Below are positions 1-5,743 of a DNA stretch of 9,082 nucleotides, piece after piece. The notes under the pieces are model-generated. The model did not search any database, was not told the origin of the DNA, and was given only the letters and a program-made list of their open reading frames with translations. This stretch comes from an uncultured beta proteobacterium (lineage in GTDB: Bacteria; Pseudomonadota; Gammaproteobacteria; Burkholderiales; Burkholderiaceae_C), in NCBI GenBank assembly GCA_903944555.1, contig CAJASG010000354.1, positions 1 through 9,082 of the forward strand. The letters are read 5' to 3'. The position numbers and the translations under genes are program-made. Within the stretch, counting starts at the first letter, position 1, and each line of letters opens with the position of its first letter.

Positions 1-1779
1 ACCGTCAGCGGCAACCTGACCCTGCAGAGCGGTGGCACGCTGACACAAACTGGCGCTCTGGCAGTTACCGGCACCACGGGCATCACGGCAGGTGCCAACA
101 ACATCACCCTCGATACGGCGACCAACAACTTCACTGGCGCAGTGAGCGTGGTTTCCGGTAATGACGTCAGCCTGCGCGATACCAATGCGCTGGTGCTGGG
201 GGCTTCAAACGTCAGCGGTAACCTGACGCTGCAGAGCGGTGGCGCACTGACACAAACTGGCGCGCTGGCTGTGACCGGCACCACGGGCATTACAGCGGGT
301 GCCAACAACATCACCCTCGATACGGCCACCAACAACTTCACTGGCGCGGTGAGCGTGGTATCAGGTGCAGCCGTGTCTATCAAGGATGCCAATTCCATTA
401 CGCTGGGAAATATGACCACTAGCGGCAACCTCTCAATTGAGGCGCTGGGCGGTGGCGGCATCGAACTCACCGGCCTGCTCAACGCAGGCAGCAATACCTT
501 AACGCTGAATTCCACCGGCACCATCACCGACACCGGCAGTGGCACCATCACCGCCGGCAGTCTGGCCTTGCTGAACGCATCGTCCGTCACACTGGATGCG
601 ACCACCAACAACGTTGGCACGCTGGCCAGCAGCGGCACCGGGGCACTCACCTATGTGGATAGCAATGCGCTGACCATCGGCACGGTGAATCCGACCGGGA
701 TCACGGCCACCGGGCCGGTGAGCATCGCCACCCTGACCGGCGACCTGACCGTCTCCGAGAATATCAGCACCACCGACACATCGACCGGTGCCATCATCCT
801 CAATGCGGGTAAAAACACAGCAGCGGGCACATCGACCGGCGGCAACCTCGTGGTTACTGGCTCGCCCACCGTCACCACTGGAGCGGGTGGACGTTCCACA
901 CTCATGACGGGTTCGGTAGCAGGCAGCACCGGCCTTGCCGCACTCGCAAGTGCGGGTAACTATCGCTACAACAGCGATGAATTTGCGGCCAACTACACCA
1001 CGGCGCTAGGCGCTGGAACCTTTGCTGTATATCGCGAGCAGCCGACTGTGACAGTGACGGCGGCGGCAGCGTCAAAAACGTATGATGGACTGGCCTATAC
1101 CGGCGGGAACGGCGTGAACTACAGCGGCTTTGTGAACAGCGAAACCACCAGTGTACTCAGCGGCGCCGTGGCCTACAGTGGCACCAGCCAGGGAGCAACC
1201 AACGCGGGCACCTACGTCATTACCCCCGGCGGCTTGAGCAACGGCCTTGGCTATGCACTTGCCTATACCAACGGCACGCTGACCATCACGCAGGCTGCCA
1301 GCACACCGACCACGCCGACCATTCTCCCGCCCGTGATTTCCACCACCCCAGTCGTTCTGATCGTGCCGTCTTCCGGCGGACTCGTTGACGGCAACAGCAG
1401 TACTGACGATGGCGGTGCCGGCGCCGGCGCGGCGGGTGCCAGCGGCATCTCGATATCGCTCGACAACAGCCAGGCCGATGGAAGCACTAACCAGAGCGCC
1501 CTGACCGAAGTCGTCACGGTTCTGGTGCCGAGGTCGATGACCACCTCCGGCACTGGCTTCCGTTTCGAATTGCCCGCCCAGATCCGCGCTTCGCTCGGCA
1601 ACGGAGAAGTCGCCGCCTCACTGGCGGATGGCGGCGCACTGCCTGGCTGGATTAGCTTTGACCCAGCCACAGTGAGCTTCACAGCAACGGCCGTGCCCGA
1701 CCGGGGCCTGCCGCTGCGCGTGCGCATCAGCACCGCCGTGCGGGAAATTCTGGTGATTGTTTCCGAGCGCAACGAATAA
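1..1779 (+). CDS. Filamentous-haemagglutinin-like (TpsA-type) secreted adhesin, C-terminal part, 5'-truncated by window edge
   Basis: The frame is open from base 1 to a TAA at 1777-1779, giving 592 visible residues. The ATG at 142 lies inside a repeat and is not the true start. In order, the protein shows two almost identical 69-residue repeats plus a diverged third (bases 4 to about 620), more Thr/Gly/Asn/Ser-rich beta-helix-type sequence, a KTYDG-containing MBG/YDG-type domain (about 1039-1296, ending GTLTITQA), a Pro/Thr linker (about 1297-1370), a Gly/Ala-rich stretch, and a terminal Ig-like module (1525-1776). There is no cysteine, as is usual in such exoproteins. By family knowledge these proteins carry an N-terminal signal peptide and TPS domain and are exported through a TpsB pore to act in adhesion or biofilm; both N-terminal parts would lie left of the window. 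The exact ligand is unknown. It could also be a type I- or otherwise secreted MBG protein, but the TPS-bearing paralogue immediately downstream favours TpsA. Confidence 0.85.
   Translation, partial: TVSGNLTLQSGGTLTQTGALAVTGTTGITAGANNITLDTATNNFTGAVSVVSGNDVSLRDTNALVLGASNVSGNLTLQSGGALTQTGALAVTGTTGITAGANNITLDTATNNFTGAVSVVSGAAVSIKDANSITLGNMTTSGNLSIEALGGGGIELTGLLNAGSNTLTLNSTGTITDTGSGTITAGSLALLNASSVTLDATTNNVGTLASSGTGALTYVDSNALTIGTVNPTGITATGPVSIATLTGDLTVSENISTTDTSTGAIILNAGKNTAAGTSTGGNLVVTGSPTVTTGAGGRSTLMTGSVAGSTGLAALASAGNYRYNSDEFAANYTTALGAGTFAVYREQPTVTVTAAAASKTYDGLAYTGGNGVNYSGFVNSETTSVLSGAVAYSGTSQGATNAGTYVITPGGLSNGLGYALAYTNGTLTITQAASTPTTPTILPPVISTTPVVLIVPSSGGLVDGNSSTDDGGAGAGAAGASGISISLDNSQADGSTNQSALTEVVTVLVPRSMTTSGTGFRFELPAQIRASLGNGEVAASLADGGALPGWISFDPATVSFTATAVPDRGLPLRVRISTAVREILVIVSERNE
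4..417 (+). repeat. Tandem 207-bp (69-residue) coding repeats, two close copies
   Basis: Copy 1 is 4-210 and copy 2 is 211-417; each begins with VSGNLTLQSGG. Over the first 52 codons (4-159 against 211-366) I count about 14 nucleotide differences, but only one amino-acid change (Thr to Ala). A diverged third unit starts in phase at 418 (TSGNLSIEALGG). The array probably continues to the left, because copy 1 starts at the window edge. It forms part of the presumed beta-helical stalk of the adhesin. Confidence 0.9.
1039..1296 (+). other. MBG/YDG-type domain in the first adhesin
   Basis: The translated stretch opens with PTVTVTA, carries SKTYDG, then repeated Tyr/Gly-rich strands (YSGF, AGTYVITPGG) and ends with NGTLTITQA. 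This spacing matches the MBG (mostly bacterial glycine-rich)/YDG domains seen near the C-terminus of many secreted haemagglutinin-like adhesins. It occurs once here and is absent from the downstream paralogue. The family assignment is by pattern recognition and not by a profile search. Confidence 0.7.
1525..1776 (+). other. Shared C-terminal Ig/CADG-like module, copy 1
   Basis: These 84 codons run from VPRSM to the stop and match the last 84 codons of the next gene (5050-5301) at about 50 of 84 positions in my ungapped hand alignment. The core (GTGF-F-LPAQ-RA-LG, then LADG--LP-WI-F-PAT, then AVPD-GLPLRV) resembles putative Ig / dystroglycan-type cadherin-like (CADG, He_PIG) domains, with their characteristic LP-W-F-PAT pattern. 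The protein ends VSERNE, with no membrane helix or sorting motif. Confidence 0.7.
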
Positions 1780-1788
1780 AGAGAACCT
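1780..1788 (+). promoter_or_regulatory. Nine-base junction with weak ribosome binding site for the second adhesin
   Basis: Only AGAGAACCT separates the TAA of the first adhesin from the ATG of the second. The purine run AGAGA, about 4 bases before the ATG, is a weak Shine-Dalgarno sequence. The spacing implies co-transcription and probably translational coupling; no promoter is visible between the genes. Confidence 0.55.
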
Positions 1789-4700
1789 ATGTACAAAAAC
1801 TTTGCCCAGACTGACCACATAAATGCCCGCGCCAGCATCAGCCTTCCCCCCCTGAAGGCCCTTGTCGCCAGCCTCACCGTCATAGGCTTATTTTCACCAG
1901 CGCTGACCTCGGCGCAAGTCACCAGCAGTCAGTTGCCCACCGGCGGCAACGTCGTCGCCGGCACCGCGACCATCACACAAAGCTCGGCGGTGATGACCAT
2001 CAATCAGACCACCACCCGCGCCGCCATTGACTGGGCCACCTTCAACGTTGGCAGCGCCGCACAAGTCAACTTCAACCAGCCTTCCAGCAGCAGCGTCACG
2101 CTCAACCGCGTGCTCGACAGCAACCCCAGCCAGATCTTTGGCCGCATCACCGCGCCGGGACAAGTCTTCCTCACCAACCCCAATGGCGTGTTCTTTGCCC
2201 CCGGCTCCAGTGTGGATGTCGGCGGCCTTGTCGCCACCACGCACCGCATCGGCGTAGATGACTTCATGGCCGGCCGCACCACGTTTGAGCGCAACGGAGC
2301 GACCGGCAGCGTCATCAACGAAGGCGAATTGAAGGCGGCCCTTGGCGGCTACATCGCCTTACTGGCTCCGGAAGTGCGCAACGAAGGCGTGATCATTGCC
2401 GAAGCCGGCACCGTAGTACTGGCCTCGGGCGAAGCCATAACGCTCAACTTTGCCGACAACGGCACGCTGGCCGGCATCACCGCCACCCAGAGCCAGATCG
2501 CCGCGCTGGTGGAGAACAAAAACGCCGTGCTCGCCCCCGGCGGATTGATCATTCTCTCGGCGCAGGCCATGAGCCGCCTGCAGGGCGGGGTCATCAACAA
2601 CAGCGGCCGTCTCGAAGCCACCGGCCTTGTCAATGACGGCGGGCGTATTCTGCTCGACGCCAGCGACAGCATCAGCCACACCGGCAGCATCAACGTCGAT
2701 GCCGCGCCCGGAAAAGTCGGCGCTGGCGGGACGGCGATTTTGCTTGCCAGCCTCGCCAACCCCGACAGCCGCACCGATGTGAGCGGCAGCATCAGCGCGC
2801 GCGGTGGCGATCTGGGGGGCGATGGCGGCTTTATCGAGACCAGCGCGTCCAATGTGCGCATCCTGGACGGTGCGCAGATCACCACGGCGGCGGCCAATGG
2901 CCGCACCGGCACATGGTTGATCGACCCCCTTGACTTCACCGTGACGGCCACGGGTGGCAACATCACCGGTGCGGCGCTCGGCACCTTACTCGCCAGCAAC
3001 AGCATTCAGATCGAAACCGCCACCGCACCCACCGGCACAGCCACCAATCTGGTAGGCACCACGGGTACCAATGGTGACATTCATGTGAATGATGCCGTGA
3101 GCTGGAATGCGAATACCACCCTCACGCTTAACGCTTTTCGCAACATCAACATTAACCAGACCATTACCGCCGGTGGTGCCACCGGCAAGGTGGCGCTGCT
3201 CTACGGGCAGGGGGCGGTAGCTGCAGGCAACACGGCGACGTACTCCTTTGGTCTCACCAGCGCGGGTTTCGCGGGCAAGATCAACCTGCAGGCGGGGCAG
3301 AACTTTGACACCAAGCTGGGTTCAGATGGCGCGACCACCACCTGGACGGTCATCACTGCGCTGGGTAGTGCGGGTGACCAGTTGTCGGCCCTCCCCGTTA
3401 GCCAAGGGACCCTTGCAACCAACAGCTTGCAAGGGCTGGACTTTCGAGGAACCTTGATAAGCGAAACAATTGATGCTTATGGGGATACTGTCCGCGTCTA
3501 TGACACCGACGGAAGGCTCGCAGGAAACTTTGTGTTGGGCGCGAACATTGACGCATCGGCGACCAGTGGGTGGAACACCGGAGAAGGATTTAAGTCTATA
3601 GGTAGCAGCATCGAATTTACCGGGAAATTTGACGGCCTCGGCCACACCGTCAGCAACCTGACCATCAGTGATTCAAACAACCCGGCGGGTCTGTTTGGCA
3701 CGATCGATACCGGCTCCGTTATTCGAAATGTGGGTGTTTTAATGGGTACAGGGACCATAACCGGGGGGGGCTATGGAACTGGCGCCTTGGTGGGGGAAGT
3801 CCAAAGCGGAACTATTTCCAACAGTTATTCGACGGGAAATATCACAGACGATGACTTCGGATCGAAAGTCGGCGGCCTGGTGGGATATTTTTCTGACGGA
3901 ACTATTTCCAACAGTTTCTCCGCTGCAACTGTTAAGGGGATAAATCAGATTGGCGGCTTGGTGGGATACCTGAACAATGGCACCATTTCCGATAGCTACG
4001 CCACAGGAAATCTTAATAATCCCTTGGGATACGCCATAGGTGGTTTAGTAGGGGAAGCGTCTGGCGGCAGCATTGTCCGAAGCTATGCGACGGGTAACGT
4101 GACCGGCGATGGTGACGTGGGTGGTCTGGTGGGCGACAATAGCGCTGCCATTTCCAACAGCTACTACGCTGGAGGAGTCGTGACTGGTAGTAGCGATGGC
4201 GTTGGCGGGCTGGTGGGCACTATGGACTACGCCACGATTACGAACAGCTATGCCACTGGTGCCGTGTCTGGCGCAGGTGCAGTTGGTGGTCTGGTTGGCG
4301 AAGCCAACACGGATACCATTATTTCCAACAGCTATGCGGCCAGCTCGGTCAGCGGCAGCGGGACCGCCATCGGTGGATTGGTGGGAGGTGCTTACAACAC
4401 CGTAACTATTTCAAATAGCTTTGCGACGGGTTCGGTCGGCGGCACCGGCAGCGAAAAGGGCGGGCTGTTGGGTTATGGGCGCAGTTATGCTGAGTTCACC
4501 CCTACTAACACCATAACCATCTCCAATAGCTTTGCCACAAGTGCCGTGTCGGGGGGAACGGATCTGGGCGGTTTGATGGGGCTTGCATATAACGTCGATC
4601 CACCAAATTCGTTTGTTTTTACCAACAGTTTCTGGGACACACAAACCACCAGCCAGGCCACCAGCGCAGGCGGCGCCGGCAAGACGACCGCAGAAATGCA

Positions 4701-5304
4701 GTCGCAGGCGCTGTACGAAAGTATGGGCTGGACTGTCCAGGTTTCCACGGGCGTTGCATCGGGCTCTCCCGTCCTGAGCTTTCCGGTGGGTGGAGGAACC
4801 CCCTCATTGGTGATCAATCTGCAGCCGACGGCGACAACAGGCTCGACATCCACATCAACAACGACCACCCCCGTGGTGATTCCGCCGGTGGCCCCCACGC
4901 CACCGCCGCCACCCGTGGATGGTGCCGACACCAACCTGACCAGCCAGCTAGGTGCTGGCGGCGTCTCGGTGTCGCTTGAAAGCACCGGGGGTGCCGGAGG
5001 CCCCGGCAATCAGGGCGCCAATACGCAGGTGGATATCGTGGCGGTGACGGTACCCAAGGCCATGGCCACGACCGGCACAGGGTTCAGTTTCGACCTGCCC
5101 GCTCAAGTAAGGGCCACGCTCGGCACCGGCGCGGTCCAGGTGACACTCGCCGACGGCCGCCCCTTGCCGGACTGGATCCGCTTCAACCCCGCCACCCAGC
5201 GCTTCGAAGCCAGCGCCGTGCCGGACGGCGGCTTGCCACTGCGCGTCCTGATCCGAGCCGGTGCCAAGGAGGTGATGGTGGTGATTTCTGAGCGTGCTGA
5301 GTAA
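1789..5304 (+). CDS. Filamentous-haemagglutinin-like TPS exoprotein (TpsA) with ten GLUG repeats, complete, 1171 aa
   Basis: A secreted, predicted surface adhesin. Residues 1-43 form a long signal peptide: an extended n-region, a hydrophobic core (LKALVASLTVIGLF) and likely cleavage after ALTSA. The n-region lacks the canonical ESPR sequence. Residues about 47-160 are the TPS haemagglutination-activity domain (GGNVVAGTATI, DWATFNVG, NRVLD, then NPNG at 130-133), the signal recognised by a TpsB pore. Residues 165-380 continue as right-handed beta-helix-like sequence with NEG/NSG rungs and the motif GTWLIDPLDF (374-383). Residues 600-650 (FDGLGHTVSNLTI) lead into ten GLUG repeats (665-956). A Thr/Pro linker (1012-1044) precedes the shared Ig-like end module (1088-1171). 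No cysteines. The ATG is chosen because it directly precedes the signal peptide and follows the upstream stop by nine bases. At 1171 aa it is short for a TpsA. A C7 and a G8 tract lie in the gene. The ligand is unknown. Confidence 0.93.
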   Translation: MYKNFAQTDHINARASISLPPLKALVASLTVIGLFSPALTSAQVTSSQLPTGGNVVAGTATITQSSAVMTINQTTTRAAIDWATFNVGSAAQVNFNQPSSSSVTLNRVLDSNPSQIFGRITAPGQVFLTNPNGVFFAPGSSVDVGGLVATTHRIGVDDFMAGRTTFERNGATGSVINEGELKAALGGYIALLAPEVRNEGVIIAEAGTVVLASGEAITLNFADNGTLAGITATQSQIAALVENKNAVLAPGGLIILSAQAMSRLQGGVINNSGRLEATGLVNDGGRILLDASDSISHTGSINVDAAPGKVGAGGTAILLASLANPDSRTDVSGSISARGGDLGGDGGFIETSASNVRILDGAQITTAAANGRTGTWLIDPLDFTVTATGGNITGAALGTLLASNSIQIETATAPTGTATNLVGTTGTNGDIHVNDAVSWNANTTLTLNAFRNININQTITAGGATGKVALLYGQGAVAAGNTATYSFGLTSAGFAGKINLQAGQNFDTKLGSDGATTTWTVITALGSAGDQLSALPVSQGTLATNSLQGLDFRGTLISETIDAYGDTVRVYDTDGRLAGNFVLGANIDASATSGWNTGEGFKSIGSSIEFTGKFDGLGHTVSNLTISDSNNPAGLFGTIDTGSVIRNVGVLMGTGTITGGGYGTGALVGEVQSGTISNSYSTGNITDDDFGSKVGGLVGYFSDGTISNSFSAATVKGINQIGGLVGYLNNGTISDSYATGNLNNPLGYAIGGLVGEASGGSIVRSYATGNVTGDGDVGGLVGDNSAAISNSYYAGGVVTGSSDGVGGLVGTMDYATITNSYATGAVSGAGAVGGLVGEANTDTIISNSYAASSVSGSGTAIGGLVGGAYNTVTISNSFATGSVGGTGSEKGGLLGYGRSYAEFTPTNTITISNSFATSAVSGGTDLGGLMGLAYNVDPPNSFVFTNSFWDTQTTSQATSAGGAGKTTAEMQSQALYESMGWTVQVSTGVASGSPVLSFPVGGGTPSLVINLQPTATTGSTSTSTTTTPVVIPPVAPTPPPPPVDGADTNLTSQLGAGGVSVSLESTGGAGGPGNQGANTQVDIVAVTVPKAMATTGTGFSFDLPAQVRATLGTGAVQVTLADGRPLPDWIRFNPATQRFEASAVPDGGLPLRVLIRAGAKEVMVVISERAE
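1846..1852 (+). repeat. C7 homopolymer tract just before the signal-peptide core
   Basis: Seven consecutive C residues encode the end of the n-region (Leu-Pro-Pro-Leu, about residues 19-22) of the second adhesin. Loss of one C would create an immediate TGA (1853-1855); gain of one C would run to a TGA at 2028-2030. The tract is therefore placed where slippage would abolish the protein. Its length is short for a proven contingency locus. Confidence 0.5.
3763..3770 (+). repeat. G8 homopolymer tract immediately upstream of the GLUG array
   Basis: Eight consecutive G residues encode Gly-Gly and part of a third Gly (residues about 659-661). A one-base loss would shift the frame to a TAA at 3941-3943, and a one-base gain to a TGA at 3852-3854. 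Either would truncate the adhesin within the GLUG repeats and remove the C-terminal module. Confidence 0.55.
3781..4656 (+). repeat. Ten GLUG repeats (27-36 residues each)
   Basis: The units begin with G-[AG]-L-[VLM]-G at residues 665, 695, 722, 751, 778, 806, 833, 862, 891 and 927 of the second adhesin. Each continues with a variable turn and an I-S-N-S-[YF]-A-T-G type strand. The last unit ends in the frequent FWDTQT closure. GLUG repeats are known from secreted bacterial surface proteins and are thought to stack as beta-helix rungs. The block is richer in AT than its flanks. A 19-nt exact direct repeat occurs at 3808-3826 and 3898-3916, 90 bases apart. Confidence 0.9.
5050..5301 (+). other. 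Shared C-terminal Ig/CADG-like module, copy 2
   Basis: The final 84 codons, from VPKAM to VISERAE, are the counterpart of 1525-1776 in the upstream gene. They carry the same LPAQVRA-LG, LADGRPLPDWIRF and AVPDGGLPLRV blocks. The module is joined to the GLUG region by a Thr/Pro-rich linker (about 4822-4920). It may fold, cap or anchor the exoprotein; that role is inferred from its position only. Confidence 0.7.
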
Positions 5305-5354
5305 TTTTTCAAGCCGTGAGCACGATTTAGGGATTCGTCTGGAACGCCGTCACC
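5305..5354. other. 50-bp convergent intergenic gap, no clear terminator
   Basis: The two operons end here tail to tail. An imperfect inverted repeat pairs 5324-5332 with 5353-5360 (TAGGG with CCCTA plus three weaker outer pairs and a bulge). It overlaps the stop of the minus-strand gene, has a loop of about 20 bases and is followed by A rather than T on the plus strand; on the minus strand no T tract follows it. I do not call it an intrinsic terminator. Confidence 0.4.
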
Positions 5355-5741
5355 CTAGTCAAAAAAATTATCCAGCTCATCTTGGGATAGTGTGCCGCCC
5401 CCTTCAGAGGCAGAGGCCTCCCCACCGGCCGTGCCAGGGGTGAGGTTTGAGGGATCTGTGGGGTTTGCACCATCATTGAGCCGGGGCGCACTCTCGGGCT
5501 CGGGTTCGGTAGCGGGTGGCGCTTCAACCAGCTCAAGTTGGCGCGGGTCTACAGCAAATAAGCGAAGCTCTGGCTTGGTGCCGTCCGTCGGAAAATAAAC
5601 CGTGGGTTTGCGAATGAGCTTGCCATCTGTTTGCACCACGCCGATGCGTCCGGCCAAACCTTGCCGATCGCGGGCCGTCAGGATGGACAAGCGCTCTTGG
5701 GTGAAACGCACTTTTGCGTTCATTGGGAATTCAGTGCTCAT
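5355..5741 (-). CDS. Small hypothetical protein, 128 aa, coupled to the DUF748 gene
   Basis: I do not recognise this family. The ATG at 5741-5739 is chosen because a good Shine-Dalgarno (GAGGTG, 5750-5745) sits three bases before it; the possible GTG at 5747 is itself part of that site. Residues 9-73 look like a compact beta-rich domain (VRF, then GLAGRIGVVQTDG, TVYFP, ELRLFAVDPRQLELVE), reminiscent of SH3/KOW-like small barrels, which is an inference from pattern only. Residues 74-116 are a disordered Pro/Glu/Gly/Ser-rich linker. The C-terminus is LSQDELDNFFD, resembling the LSQ-[DE]-E-I-D-x-L-L peptide at the N-terminus of flagellar switch protein FliM. There is no signal peptide or membrane helix and no cysteine, so it is probably cytoplasmic. 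It follows the DUF748 gene by two bases and should be co-translated with it. Confidence 0.8.
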   Translation of the reverse strand: MSTEFPMNAKVRFTQERLSILTARDRQGLAGRIGVVQTDGKLIRKPTVYFPTDGTKPELRLFAVDPRQLELVEAPPATEPEPESAPRLNDGANPTDPSNLTPGTAGGEASASEGGGTLSQDELDNFFD

Positions 5742-5743
5742 AA

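Noticed and set aside
142..144. ATG as the start of the first adhesin
   Set aside because: It lies within a repeat unit, upstream codons continue the same repeat without a stop to base 1, and no signal peptide follows.
4..417. CRISPR-like or mobile direct repeats at the left edge
   Set aside because: The repeats are in-frame coding units of 207 bp with no spacers; they are protein repeats of an adhesin stalk.
1263..1922. Long minus-strand open frame opposite the adhesin genes
   Set aside because: It covers the end of one clear adhesin gene and the start of the next, has low-complexity Pro/Ala/Val composition with no recognisable domain, and is explained by high GC content.
2349..3005. Minus-strand open frame of 218 codons inside the second adhesin
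   Set aside because: It is antisense to the well-supported TPS/beta-helix region; its Ser/Pro/Leu/Arg-rich translation has no motif.
5324..5360. Possible bidirectional intrinsic terminator between the convergent genes
   Set aside because: The stem is imperfect with a loop of about 20 bases, overlaps a stop codon and lacks a T tract downstream on either strand.
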